From the NCBI RefSeq assembly GCF_044792555.1, contig NZ_CP126238.1, forward strand, positions 1,798,001 to 1,862,000: DNA of 64,000 nt, written 5' to 3'. Shown piece after piece: positions 24,947 to 34,411 of this stretch. Both the position numbers and the translations under genes were made by a program. The DNA comes from Alicycliphilus denitrificans_A (GTDB taxonomy: Bacteria > Pseudomonadota > Gammaproteobacteria > Burkholderiales > Burkholderiaceae_C). The notes below the pieces were generated by a model. It had not been told where the DNA came from. It searched no databases and worked only from the letters and a program-made list of their open reading frames with translations. How positions within the stretch are numbered: position 1 is the stretch's first letter; each line of letters starts with the position of its first letter.

Positions 24947-25756
24947 ATGATCGACAGCCTGTATCCCGCCCCCCTGGCCCGGCGCGCCTGGGCGTTGGCG
25001 CGGCGCTGGGCGCTGGCCTGGTGGCGCATCATCGACCTGGGGGCGGTGGTGCTGGTGCTGCTGTGCTCGCCGTCAAGTTACCGGCGCGCCGCGCGCGCTC
25101 GCCTGGCGCAGCAGATCTATACCGACACCGTGCCCATTCTTGCGGGCTTCACCGCGCTGGCGGCGCTGCTGAGCCTGGTCATCACCCACATCGTCGTCGT
25201 CACCGCGCTCAGCTATGGCTTGACGCGCTATGCGCTGGAGATGGTGATCCGCGTGCTGGTGCTGGAGCTGATTCCGCTGACCGCCGCGCTGTTTGTCGCC
25301 ATGCGCACCACCATCCCCGGTGCCGCTCAGCTGGCGCAGCTGCGCCGCTCTGGGGCCTTGCAGGCGCTGCGTGCGCAGGGGGGCGACCCGGTGCGCATGG
25401 AGTTCCTGCCGCGCGTGCTGGCCGGTGCCTACGCCAGCGTTACGCTGGCGGCCCTGTCCTGCGTGGTGGCGCTGGTCATGGCCTATCTTGGCGTGTATGG
25501 GCTCACCACCGCCGGCCTGCCCGCATACACGCGCATGTTCGGCCAGGTGTTCACGCCCTCGGTCACGCTGGTGTTCGCCCTCAAGACGCTGCTTTCCAGC
25601 CTGGCCGTGGCGCTGATTCCCATGGCCAGCAGCCTGTATCCAGCGCATTCCAGCGCGCTGCAGCGCCGGCATGCTGCGGGGCAGGGCGGCCTGGCGCGGC
25701 TGTTTGCCGTGCTGCTGCTGATCGAGCTGGTCTCGCTGCTGGGCAATTACTACTGA
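24947..25756 (+). CDS. MlaE-family ABC lipid-transport permease
   Basis: 269 aa integral membrane protein. The MlaE signature is seen in YALEMVIRVLVLELIPLTAALFVAMRTTIPGAAQLAQLRRSGALQALRAQG-type sequence (~85-135) and the C-terminal membrane segments. MlaE permeases work with an MCE-domain protein and a cytoplasmic ATPase to move phospholipids, or in some bacteria sterols, across the envelope. The MCE gene follows by 12 bp, but no ATPase gene lies upstream, where crcB is found instead. The ATG at 24947 is preferred, although no clear ribosome site is visible; an in-frame start 33 bp upstream is possible. Confidence 0.82.
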   Translation: MIDSLYPAPLARRAWALARRWALAWWRIIDLGAVVLVLLCSPSSYRRAARARLAQQIYTDTVPILAGFTALAALLSLVITHIVVVTALSYGLTRYALEMVIRVLVLELIPLTAALFVAMRTTIPGAAQLAQLRRSGALQALRAQGGDPVRMEFLPRVLAGAYASVTLAALSCVVALVMAYLGVYGLTTAGLPAYTRMFGQVFTPSVTLVFALKTLLSSLAVALIPMASSLYPAHSSALQRRHAAGQGGLARLFAVLLLIELVSLLGNYY

Positions 25757-25768
25757 AATTTTCGACGC

Positions 25769-26752
25769 ATGACCGACCCCTTGCCGCCCCCGCCACGCGA
25801 AGATTTTCTGCCCCCCGTGCCGTATCTGCGCCTGAAGGCCGCGGCCTTGCTGCTGCTCACGCTGGCGCTGATCGCGGGCTCTGCCCTGTACCTGCTGTAC
25901 GCGCGCGGCGCATTCGAGCCCACGCAGCCGCTGGTGCTGCTGGCCGACGATTCCGAGGGCGTGAGCGTTGGCATGGACATGACCTTTTCCGGCTTTCCCA
26001 TCGGCCGCGTGCGGCGCATCGAGCTGGCGGGCGACGGCAATGTGCGCATCCTGATCGACGTGGCCCAGCGCGACGCGCACTGGCTGCGCGAATCCAGCGT
26101 CTTCACGCTGGTGCGCGGCCTGGTCGGCGGCACGGCCATCAAGGCCTACAGTGGCATGCTGACCGACCCGCCGCTGGCACCCGGGGCCGAGCGCCCGGTG
26201 CTGCGCGGCGATGCCACCGCCGAGATACCCCAGCTCATGGCCACGGCGCGCCAGCTGCTCGATAACCTGCAGCAGCTCACCGCGCCCGATGCGCCGCTGC
26301 AAGCCACGCTGGCCCAGGTGCGCCAGTTGAGCGAGCGCCTGAACGCACCCGGCGGGGCACTGGGCGTGCTCATGGGCAACGAGCAGGACGCGCGCAAGGT
26401 GCTGCAGGCCCTGGAGCGCAGCAACCAGCTGCTCGCGCGCATCGACGCCCTGGCGGCCCGCGCCGACCAGCAGGTCTTTGGCGCGGCGGGGGCGCCCGGC
26501 CTGGTGCCCGAGCTGCGCTCTGCGGTGGTCCAGATGAACGGCCTGCTGCAGGATGCGCGCCAGAGCCTGACCAAGGTGGACGCCGTGCTGGCCGAGGCCC
26601 AGGCCGTGGGCGCCAACGCCCGCGAGGCCACGACCGACCTGGATGCCTTGCGCGCCCAGGTCGAAAGCAGCCTGCGCAAGGTGGACGGCCTGGTCAACGA
26701 GATTCACCGCAAATGGCCGTTTGCGCGCGACACGGAGCTGCAACTGCCATGA
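25769..26752 (+). CDS. MCE (MlaD-like) substrate-binding protein
   Basis: 327 aa. One N-terminal transmembrane helix (~24-45) anchors a periplasmic MCE domain (~50-130) with GVSVGMDMTFSGFPIGRVRRIEL and GLVGGTAIKAYSG. A long C-terminal helical coil (~150-320) may oligomerise into a channel. MlaD-type proteins carry lipids between inner and outer membranes together with an MlaE permease, encoded just upstream. The stop overlaps the next lipoprotein start (ATGA), showing one transcriptional unit. In a genome with steroid-like degradation genes, sterol import is a possible but untested role. Confidence 0.85.
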   Translation: MTDPLPPPPREDFLPPVPYLRLKAAALLLLTLALIAGSALYLLYARGAFEPTQPLVLLADDSEGVSVGMDMTFSGFPIGRVRRIELAGDGNVRILIDVAQRDAHWLRESSVFTLVRGLVGGTAIKAYSGMLTDPPLAPGAERPVLRGDATAEIPQLMATARQLLDNLQQLTAPDAPLQATLAQVRQLSERLNAPGGALGVLMGNEQDARKVLQALERSNQLLARIDALAARADQQVFGAAGAPGLVPELRSAVVQMNGLLQDARQSLTKVDAVLAEAQAVGANAREATTDLDALRAQVESSLRKVDGLVNEIHRKWPFARDTELQLP

Positions 26753-27447
26753 CCCGCAAGCCATCTACCGCGACCCTGTGCCGATTCCTGGCAGCCGCCT
26801 TGACCCTGTTGCTCGCCGCCTGCGGCAGCCAGCCGCCCGTGCCCGACTGGCAGATGAACGCCCACGGCGCTGCCGAGCGCGCCAGCGCCGCCCACCTGGC
26901 GGGCGAGGGCCGCGTGGCGCAGCAGGAATGGGCCCGCGCCCGCGCCGAGGTGGCGCGCACCGGCCGCCCCGAACTGCTGGCGCGTGTGGAGCTGCTGCGC
27001 TGCGCCGCCCAGGTCGCCAGCCTGGAGGGCGGGGCCTGCCCGGCCTTTGAGCCATTGCGCCAGGACGCCACGCCGCCCGAGCGGGCCTATGCCGACTACC
27101 TTGCGGGCAGGCTCACGCCCGAACAGGCCGCGCTGCTGCCTCCGGCGCAGCGCAGCGCCGCCGCCAATGTGGACGCCATTGCCGGCATTGCCGAGCCATT
27201 CTCGCGCCTGGTGGCCGCCGGCGCCGCCGTGCAGGCCGGCCGCGCCACGGCGCAGCTGTTGGTGCTGGCCAGCGACACGGCCGCCGCCCAGGGCTGGCGC
27301 CGCCCGCTGCTGGCCTGGCTGCTGCTGCGCGTGCGGCAGGCCAGGGCCGCTGGGGACGAACCGCTGGCAGCGCAGCTGGAGCGGCGGATTGCCATCGTGC
27401 AAGCAGGGGGCGCGTCACCGGCAGCAACTGGCCAAATGCCACGCTGA
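26749..27447 (+). CDS. Lipoprotein of the MCE transport operon
   Basis: 232 aa from the ATG overlapping the MCE gene stop. A lipobox LLLAACGS with the cysteine near residue 25 marks a lipoprotein. The rest is Ala/Arg-rich alpha-helical sequence with repeated short helices (AERASAAHLAGEGRVAQQEWARARAEV and others), possibly TPR-like. I recognise no family motif. Position after permease and MCE genes suggests it is the outer- or inner-membrane lipoprotein partner of that transporter, as in related beta-proteobacterial operons. Confidence 0.7.
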   Translation: MTRKPSTATLCRFLAAALTLLLAACGSQPPVPDWQMNAHGAAERASAAHLAGEGRVAQQEWARARAEVARTGRPELLARVELLRCAAQVASLEGGACPAFEPLRQDATPPERAYADYLAGRLTPEQAALLPPAQRSAAANVDAIAGIAEPFSRLVAAGAAVQAGRATAQLLVLASDTAAAQGWRRPLLAWLLLRVRQARAAGDEPLAAQLERRIAIVQAGGASPAATGQMPR

Positions 27448-27508
27448 GCGCGGAGACGGTGTGAAAGAACTCCGCATGCCCGCCTTGACCGCCAAACCAG
27501 GATCACTG

Positions 27509-27640
27509 ATGACCCATATTGCGCCAGCTGACGGCCCCATGGCATCGGGTATCGGTGCGGCCCGTGCCTTCCGTGATGCACCCCTGCCCAGGGAGGCCGG
27601 CATGTCCATCTCGCCCGGCATGCCCTGGGTTTGCGCATGA
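27509..27640 (+). CDS. Possible 43-aa leader ORF before the exporter operon
   Basis: ATG at 27509 has AGGA about 7 nt upstream, and the stop overlaps the next gene's ATG as ATGA (27637-27640). The peptide is Ala/Pro/Met-rich with no recognisable motif. The overlap is the only strong argument for translation; codon composition is ambiguous in this GC-rich setting. It could be a translational coupling ORF or chance. Confidence 0.3.
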   Translation: MTHIAPADGPMASGIGAARAFRDAPLPREAGMSISPGMPWVCA

Positions 27641-28857
27641 AGCGCCGCGCATTTTTCGTCGCTGTTGCCGGCGTGGCCTTGGTTGCCGTGGCGTGGGGGG
27701 CGGTGCAAAAGGTACGCGGGCCCTCCTTGCCTGGTTATGAGGTCGTGGCACGGCCGCTCGTGCAGACGGTCGTCGCGACGGGCCGGGTGGCGGCGCTATC
27801 GCGCGCGCAGGTGGGCAGCCAGGTGACCGGCGTGGTGCTCGAGCGGCGCGTGCAGGAAGGCGACAGGGTGCAGCCTGGCGATGTGCTGGCGGTACTGCGC
27901 GCCGACGAGCTGGAGGCGGCCTTGAAAGAGGCGCGGGCCGCCTTGGCGCAGCTGCAGGAATCGACCAGGCCGCAAGCACAGGCCGCACTGCACGAGGCGC
28001 AGGCGAAGCTGGCGCAGGCCCGCCGTGAAGTCCAGCGCCGCCAGGCGCTGTCCGAACAGCGGGCCATCGCCCACGAACAGCTGGAGCAGGCGCTGCAGGC
28101 CGAGATCGTCGCCCGCACCGCGGCCGAGCAGGCGCGGCTGGCGGCCCGTGCGCTCGCGCCCGGCAACCCCAGTGAAGCCGCGGCACGCGCCCGCGTGGCC
28201 AGTGCCCAGGCGCAGCTGGCCAAAACCACCATCCGCGCCGAGGTCGCCGGCACCGTGCTCACCCGCAACGCCGAACCCGGCGACCTGGTGCAGCCTGGCC
28301 GCGTGCTGCTCGAGATCGCCCGTCACGGCGCCACCGAGGTGCTGGTGCCGATGGATGAAAAAAACCTCGAGGTGCTGGCCATCGGACAGCCGGGCATGTG
28401 CATAGCCGACGCCTACCCCGCGCAGCCGTTCCAGGCGAGGGTCAGCTTTATCGCGCCCAGTGTGGATCCTCAGCGCGGTACGGTGGACATACGTCTCACC
28501 GTGGCCTCGACGCCCGACTTCCTGCGCCAGAACATGACCGTCTCGGTGAACGTGGAAACCGGCCGCCGCGACAGCGCCATCGTGGTGCCCAACGATGCCT
28601 TGGCTGTCATCGATCGCGGCCGCGCCGCGCTGTGGCTGGTCATGGATGGCCGCGCCAGGCGGCGCGAGGTGCGCCTGGGCCTGCGTGGCCTGACGCACAC
28701 CGAGGTCACCGCGGGTCTGCAGCCCGGCGACTGGGTCCTGGCGGACGCACAGGCCGCCGTGCGGCAAGGTGACCGCGTTCGCGTGCGGGCCAGCGACCCG
28801 GCTGCCGATGCGGGGAATCCGGCCACGCCGCAAAGCCCACCGGCACAGCGGGACTGA
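27637..28857 (+). CDS. HlyD/MacA-type periplasmic adaptor (DevB-like)
   Basis: 406 aa. An N-terminal membrane anchor (RAFFVAVAGVALVAVAWGAV) is followed by a biotinyl-lipoyl half-motif (VVATGRVAALSRAQVGSQVTG), a long helical hairpin (~75-185, Ala/Gln/Glu-rich), and the return half (TTIRAEVAGTVLTRNAEPGDLVQPG), then beta-barrel and membrane-proximal domains. Membrane fusion proteins of this type bridge an inner-membrane ABC pump to the outer membrane. It is followed directly by an FtsX-like permease and an ATPase in the order adaptor-permease-ATPase, matching DevB-DevC-DevA systems. Cargo is unknown. Confidence 0.83.
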   Translation: MKRRAFFVAVAGVALVAVAWGAVQKVRGPSLPGYEVVARPLVQTVVATGRVAALSRAQVGSQVTGVVLERRVQEGDRVQPGDVLAVLRADELEAALKEARAALAQLQESTRPQAQAALHEAQAKLAQARREVQRRQALSEQRAIAHEQLEQALQAEIVARTAAEQARLAARALAPGNPSEAAARARVASAQAQLAKTTIRAEVAGTVLTRNAEPGDLVQPGRVLLEIARHGATEVLVPMDEKNLEVLAIGQPGMCIADAYPAQPFQARVSFIAPSVDPQRGTVDIRLTVASTPDFLRQNMTVSVNVETGRRDSAIVVPNDALAVIDRGRAALWLVMDGRARRREVRLGLRGLTHTEVTAGLQPGDWVLADAQAAVRQGDRVRVRASDPAADAGNPATPQSPPAQRD

Positions 28858-28862
28858 GGCCG

Positions 28863-30057
28863 ATGTGGATCGAATGGACCATCGCCACCCGGTTTCTGCG
28901 CGAGGGCCGGGTGCAAAGCACGCTGATCCTGGTCGGCATTGCCGTGGGCGTCGCGGTGCTTGTCTTTCTCACCGCGCTGGTGACCGGCTTGCAGAACAAC
29001 ATCATCCAGCGCACCCTGGGCACCCAGGCGCACATCAGGATCCAGCCACCGGAGGACCGCAACCGCATCCTGCCGCCCCCGGCGGGCAGCACGCAGCTGG
29101 TGCTGGAGGGCCGGCGGGCCCAGCGCCTGCGCTCCATCAACAACTGGCAGCAGGTGCGCGATGTGCTCGACACGCTGCCGCGGCTCACGGCCGTGTCGCC
29201 GGTGATCTCGGGGCCGGCATTCGCGCGCCGTGGCGAGGCCGCGCTGCCGGTGGCGCTGGCCGGGATCGACCCGCCCCGCTACCGGCGCATCACCCCGGTC
29301 CAGGACGCGATCATCGCCGGCGCATTCCGCATCGGTGCCGGTGACGCGGTGATCGGGCGCCAGCTGGCCGCCGATCTTGGCCTGCGCGTGGGGGACAAGC
29401 TGCGCGTGGATGGCGGCCAGGGGCGCGAGAGCGTGCTGAATGTGGCCGGCATCTTCGCGCTGGGGGTGCGCGAGCTCGATGCGCGCCACGTGTACCTGGA
29501 CATGAAGCAGGCGCAGTCCCTGCTCAATCTGCCCGGTGCGGCAACGACCATCGATGTCAAGATCGACAGCATCTTCGATGCACAGGCCATGGCGGCACAG
29601 ATCACCCGGCTGACCGGGCTGAAGGCGGAAAGCTGGATAGAGAACAACGCCCAGCTGATGAACGCCCTGCAGTCACAGAGCCTTTCCACGCGGATGATCG
29701 GGGTGTTCGTGGCGCTGAGCGTCGCGCTGGGCATCGCCAGCGTGCTGTCGGTGAGTGTGGTGCAGCGCACGCGCGAGATCGGCATCCTGCGTGCCATGGG
29801 CACGACAAGGCAGCAGATGCTGCGCGTATTCCTGATCCAGGGGGCCGTCTTCGGCCTGGCCGGCTCGCTGGTGGGCGGCGTGGCCGGTTATGGCCTGGTG
29901 GCTGTCTTCAATGCCTTTGTCGCGCAGCTGTTCTACATCCCGGTGGATCCGTGGCTGCTGATGCTTGCCACCGCGCTGGCCACGCTCACCGGCACCCTGT
30001 CGGCCGCCGTGCCGGCGCGGCGTGCCGCTTCGCTCGATCCGGTGGAGGCCATCCGCC

Positions 30058-30065
<8 letters not shown>
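28863..30065 (+). CDS. FtsX/MacB-type ABC permease (DevC-like)
   Basis: 400 aa. Topology is one N-terminal helix (~18-40), a periplasmic domain (~40-270), then three C-terminal helices (~275-390), typical of FtsX-like permeases. SVVQRTREIGILRAMGTTRQQMLRVFLIQGAVFG (~293-326) is the conserved cytoplasmic coupling region, and ARRAASLDPVEAIRHV is the usual C-terminal end. It starts 5 bp after the adaptor stop and overlaps the ATPase gene by 8 bp. MacB has its ATPase fused; here it is separate, as in DevC and LolC/E. Confidence 0.88.
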
Positions 30066-30771
<706 letters not shown>

Positions 30772-30789
30772 GGGACAGGCCATGCGCGA

Positions 30790-31245
30790 TTACAGGAAAA
30801 AGGCCAGCGTACACACCATCAACGCCGTGATGGCCGTGTAAAACAATCCGGCGATGGTGACGTAGCCAAGATTTTTGTGAATGGCCGGGAAGTTTCCCGG
30901 GAATGTCCCGGCTGCTTTTCTTTTTCGGCTGGCCATGAAAAGCTGCAGCGCCCAGGTGGCATAGGTCAGAACAGCGCCAATAATATGGGCGATCAGTATG
31001 GACTTGAAAAAAGGCTCGCTTACGTAGGTGCCGTTCGAGACAAAGTTTCCGGAGCCACCTGCGAGTCTGATCTGAATCTCGAGAATGAGCGTACCGAAAA
31101 TGCAGGTCCAGAATAACCGCTTTTGTATCTTGATATGGGTTTCGTAATCTTTCCTTTTGACCAGCGATACGGCATAGAGGGCGACAAAGGGAACCAGCAT
31201 CGAAAGGATGAGCATCCCCATAAGTATGAAGAATGTAATTTCCAT
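30790..31245 (-). CDS. DUF420-like four-helix membrane protein, low G+C
   Basis: 151 aa with about four transmembrane helices. Four histidines sit in or near helices (THIKIQKRLFW, LIAHIIGAVLTY, FPAIHKNLGYV), a pattern seen in DUF420/CtaM-like membrane proteins related to cytochrome oxidase assembly. The assignment is tentative. Codons rich in AAA, TTT and AAT make it distinctly lower in G+C than all neighbours, suggesting recent transfer. It is convergent with the exporter operon (18-bp gap) and followed upstream by an AT-rich non-coding stretch. Confidence 0.6.
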   Translation of the reverse strand: MEITFFILMGMLILSMLVPFVALYAVSLVKRKDYETHIKIQKRLFWTCIFGTLILEIQIRLAGGSGNFVSNGTYVSEPFFKSILIAHIIGAVLTYATWALQLFMASRKRKAAGTFPGNFPAIHKNLGYVTIAGLFYTAITALMVCTLAFFL

Positions 31246-31547
31246 GAATCTCTAATTATTTTCTGGTGAAGGTTTTATATTGATTTAATAAATCCGCACG
31301 CCATTTGGGAAGGCTTCAGCCGGAGCCGTCGCGGGGGCTCGCGGGCGTGTTGGCGCTGCAGGGGGAGTGGAGCGCAAGGATAGGGGATTTTGCGGGCGCT
31401 GCAGCAATGCCGGCCGGTGTCGCGGCGGCTGTGGCAGCAGCCTGGACAGCCGCCAGGGCGTTGGGGTATTTGGTCCAGCCGCCTGTGGCCGTGTCTCATT
31501 CCACGTTCAAACCATCCGTGTCGTTGTTGTTGCGTCTTGAAATGGAA
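31246..31547. other. Gene-free stretch, partly AT-rich
   Basis: About 300 bp. The first ~55 bp (to 31300) are AT-rich and probably hold the promoter of the low-GC membrane protein on the minus strand. The remainder is GC-rich. The frames here lack ribosome sites and known motifs. I see no repeat or RNA gene in it. Confidence 0.4.
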
Positions 31548-33068
31548 TCAGCAGTCCAGCGCCTGCGCCAAGCGCCCTGCTGTCAGCGCCTGTCCGCGCG
31601 GCCAGCGGTCTGCCGCGGCGCCGTGCAGCCAGCAGGCGTGGCTGGCGGCATCGAATGCAGTCATGGCGTCGGCCAGCGGCGCAGCCGCCAGGCGGGCGCC
31701 GACCAGGCCGGCCAGCACGTCGCCCGTGCCGCCCGTGGCCAGCAGGGCGTTGCCCGTGGGGTTGATGCGCGGCGGCTGCCCCGGGGTGGCGATGACGCTG
31801 CCCGAGCCCTTGAGCAGTGCGGTGCAGCCGAATCGGTCGGCGAGTGTGCGGGCGGCGGCCAGGCGGTCGGTCTGCACGGCGGGCGTGCCGCAGGCCAGCA
31901 GGCGCGCCGCCTCCAGCGGATGCGGCGTGAGCACGGTGGCGCTGCCCGGGCGCTGGCCGCGCGCGCGCAGCAGCGCTTGCAACTGCGCGTCGGCGGCGAT
32001 GGCGTTGAGCGCGTCGGCGTCCAGCACCAGGCGCGGCGCCTGCTGCAGCACCTGCGGCAGCACGGCGGCCACGGCGGCGCCGCCGCCGCAGCCGCAGACC
32101 ACGGTAGTCCGGTCCAGCGCCAGCGCCTCGAAGCGGCGCAGCATGAGTTCTGGCTGCTGCGGCAGGGCCGCGGTGGCGCCGTCATCCAGCAGGGCGAGCA
32201 TCACGCGCCCGGCGCCGCCGTGCAGGGCCGCGCCGGCGGCCAGCAGGGCCGCGCCCGTCATGCCCATGCCGCGCGCGGCCAGGCCCTCGCCGCCGACGAT
32301 GGCCAGGTCGCCATGGCAGCCCTTGTGGCTGGCGTGGGCGCGCGCCGTCGCCGGTGGCGGCCCGGCGAGCCACGCGCCGGGTGCCTCGGTGGGCGTTACG
32401 CCCAGGTCGTCGAACCAGACGCTGCCCGCCGCGTCGCGCCCATGGCCGGTGAACAGTCCACTCTTGAGCGTGAGCAGGGCCAGCGTGTGGCGCGCGGCCG
32501 CTGGGGCGCCCGCCGTGGCGGGGCCGAGCCCGGGCGCGAACTGGCCGGTGTCCGCGATCAGGCCCGAAGGCAGGTCCACGCACAGCGTGGGCGCGGGGCC
32601 GGCGTGCATCTGCGCCAGCCAGGACAGCAGGCGCGCGTCGGGTGGCTGGGGGCGGGCCTGCGCCGTGAGGCCCAGGCCCAGCAGCGCATCCACGCACAGG
32701 TCCTGCGGGCCGAGCGCAGGCGGGGTGTCGGCAAAGGGCACGCCGGCGTCGCGCGCGCGCTGCCAGGACTGGCGTGCGTCGGCGGGCAGCGCATCGGGCG
32801 TGCCCAGCCAGGTGACGAGCACGGGGTGGCCGGCGCGGTGCAGCAGCATGGCGGCCTCCAGCCCGTCGCCGCCGTTGTTGCCGCCGCCGCAGGCGATCCA
32901 GATGCAACGCGCGTGCGGCGCCAGCGCTAGGGCCAGCCGGGCCGTGGCACGGCCCGCGCGCTGCATCAGCGTATGCGGCGGCAGGGCCGCGGCGGCCGCG
33001 GCTTCGATGCGACGCGTGGCTGCGCAGTCGAACAGGGCGTGGGGATGGGCGGGTGTGATGCGCTGCAT
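31548..33068 (-). CDS. nnr: Bifunctional NAD(P)H-hydrate epimerase/dehydratase
   Basis: 506 aa, two enzymes in one chain. Residues ~1-210 are the YjeF N-terminal epimerase (CGGGNNGGDGLEAAMLLH and DALLGLGL with VDLPSGL). Residues ~225-500 are the ADP/ATP-dependent dehydratase (VVCGCGGG, VLDADALNAIA, LTPHPLEAARLL, LLKGSGSVI, and NPTGNALLATGGTGDVLAG). Together they repair hydrated, inactive NADH and NADPH. The normally conserved GDxxxG and N-x-G-D residues of the dehydratase are visible. It is the last gene of a minus-strand run amidase, DadA-like, nnr. Confidence 0.93.
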   Translation of the reverse strand: MQRITPAHPHALFDCAATRRIEAAAAAALPPHTLMQRAGRATARLALALAPHARCIWIACGGGNNGGDGLEAAMLLHRAGHPVLVTWLGTPDALPADARQSWQRARDAGVPFADTPPALGPQDLCVDALLGLGLTAQARPQPPDARLLSWLAQMHAGPAPTLCVDLPSGLIADTGQFAPGLGPATAGAPAAARHTLALLTLKSGLFTGHGRDAAGSVWFDDLGVTPTEAPGAWLAGPPPATARAHASHKGCHGDLAIVGGEGLAARGMGMTGAALLAAGAALHGGAGRVMLALLDDGATAALPQQPELMLRRFEALALDRTTVVCGCGGGAAVAAVLPQVLQQAPRLVLDADALNAIAADAQLQALLRARGQRPGSATVLTPHPLEAARLLACGTPAVQTDRLAAARTLADRFGCTALLKGSGSVIATPGQPPRINPTGNALLATGGTGDVLAGLVGARLAAAPLADAMTAFDAASHACWLHGAAADRWPRGQALTAGRLAQALDC

Positions 33069-33098
33069 GGGCGCATTGTGGCGCCGCCCACCGTCGAT

Positions 33099-34346
33099 CT
33101 AAAAGCGCTGCACGCCAAAGGGTTGCAGGTCGATGGCGGGCACGCGCCCGGCGACCAGGTCGGCCAGTGCGTGCGCGCTGCCGCAGGCCTGGGCCCAGCC
33201 GCAGGCGCCATGGCCGGTGTTGAGCCACAGGCCGCTCAGGCCGCTGGCGCCGATCACGGGCGCGCCGTCGGGCAGCATGGGGCGCGCGCCGCGCCAGACC
33301 TGCACCTGGGGCGATGAGGTGTGCGCGCCGCCCGGGAACCAGCCCGACAGCGCCAGGTACAGCGTCTGCAGCGTGGGCGGGTGGTGCACGGCGCCGCCAT
33401 GGCCGATTTCGGCACCGCCGGAAACGCGCACGCGCTGGCCCTGGCGCGTGATGATGAGGCGATGCCGCGGGTCGATCACCGCGCCCTGGGGCGCGTGCGT
33501 GTCCTCGCGCAGCGGCGCGCTGATGGTGTAGCCATACAGGGCCGCCAGGGGCAGGCGCTGCCCCAGCGGGCGCAGCAGGGCGGCACTGGCCAGGCCCGCG
33601 CACAGCACCACGGCATCAAAGCGCCGGGGTGCGTTCTCGCCCTCGATGAGCAGGCCCGTGGGGCCGGTGGCGAGCGCGCGTACCCGGGTGCCAAACAGGA
33701 ATTGCGTCCCGCTGTTCTGCGCCGCCTGGCGCAGCATTTGTGCAAACAGCCGGCAGTTGCCGGCCTCGCCATCCGGGGCGTGCAGGGCGCCGGCCAGCGG
33801 CGTGTCGGTGGACAGGCCGGGCTCGATGAGCCGGGCGGTATCGGCATCCACCTCGGCCAGGTCCATGCCCGCCTCGCGCAGCAGCTGCAGCGCGGGCTGT
33901 ACGCGCTCCAGGCATTCGGGCTGGCGCAGCAGCAGCAGGGCGCCGCGGCTGGTTTCTATGTCCACGTCCAGCTGCCCGGCCAGCTGGCGCGTGTGCGCCA
34001 GGCTGTAGCGGCCCAGGCTCTCCAGCGCGGCCAGCTGGCCCAGGGCAGCGGGGCTGCGGCCGGCCTGGTGCCAGCGCCACAGCCAGCGCAGGCCGGCGCC
34101 GCCGGCCCCGCGCACCAGGCGCAGCGTGGCCTCGCTGCTCCACGGCCAGCGGCGCAGGACCGCGCCTATGGCAGGGTGGGCCCAGGGTGTGAACAGTGCC
34201 GGGGCCAGCAGGCCGGCGCTGGCAAAACTGGCTTCTTCGGCGGCTGCGCCGCGCTGCTCGAAAACGGTCACCTGGTGGCCGTCGGCGGCCAGCTCATAGG
34301 CTGTGGCCGCGCCGGCAATGCCGGCGCCCACGATGGCGATCTGCAT
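33099..34346 (-). CDS. FAD-dependent D-amino-acid dehydrogenase-like oxidoreductase
   Basis: 415 aa. The N-terminus IAIVGAGIAGAATAYELAADGHQVTVFEQ is the FAD-binding Rossmann fold of the DAO superfamily. SFASAGLLAP matches DadA's (A)NAG-like loop, and the C-terminal HTSSPQVQVWRGARPMLPDGAPVIG plus GLWLNTGHGACGWAQACGSAHALADL are the hallmark FAD-contacting end of D-amino acid dehydrogenases. It probably oxidises a D-amino acid or imino acid. It lies between nnr and an amidase on the same strand, but the 50-bp gap to the amidase is filled by a hairpin repeat, so co-transcription is uncertain. Confidence 0.82.
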   Translation of the reverse strand: MQIAIVGAGIAGAATAYELAADGHQVTVFEQRGAAAEEASFASAGLLAPALFTPWAHPAIGAVLRRWPWSSEATLRLVRGAGGAGLRWLWRWHQAGRSPAALGQLAALESLGRYSLAHTRQLAGQLDVDIETSRGALLLLRQPECLERVQPALQLLREAGMDLAEVDADTARLIEPGLSTDTPLAGALHAPDGEAGNCRLFAQMLRQAAQNSGTQFLFGTRVRALATGPTGLLIEGENAPRRFDAVVLCAGLASAALLRPLGQRLPLAALYGYTISAPLREDTHAPQGAVIDPRHRLIITRQGQRVRVSGGAEIGHGGAVHHPPTLQTLYLALSGWFPGGAHTSSPQVQVWRGARPMLPDGAPVIGASGLSGLWLNTGHGACGWAQACGSAHALADLVAGRVPAIDLQPFGVQRF

Positions 34347-34355
34347 GGAGTATGG

Positions 34356-34411
34356 AGAAAAATGGCCTTCAGCGCTTATGTGATAAGCGCGGAAGGCTAT
34401 TGTTTTTGTAG
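34356..34411. repeat. Dispersed AT-rich hairpin repeat, copy 5, forming an amidase stop
   Basis: AAAAATGGCCTTCAGCGCTT, ATGTGAT, AAGCGCGGAAGGCTATTGTT and a T-rich end. GGCCTTC-AGCGCTTAT pairs with ATAAGCGC-GGAAGGC. The amidase stop codon (34397-34399, minus strand) and its last few codons lie within the element. Confidence 0.7.

Noticed and set aside
31275..31499. Minus-strand frame of 74 codons in the gap before nnr
   Set aside because: No ribosome site, no motif and biased Arg/Pro/Cys composition typical of GC-rich noise.
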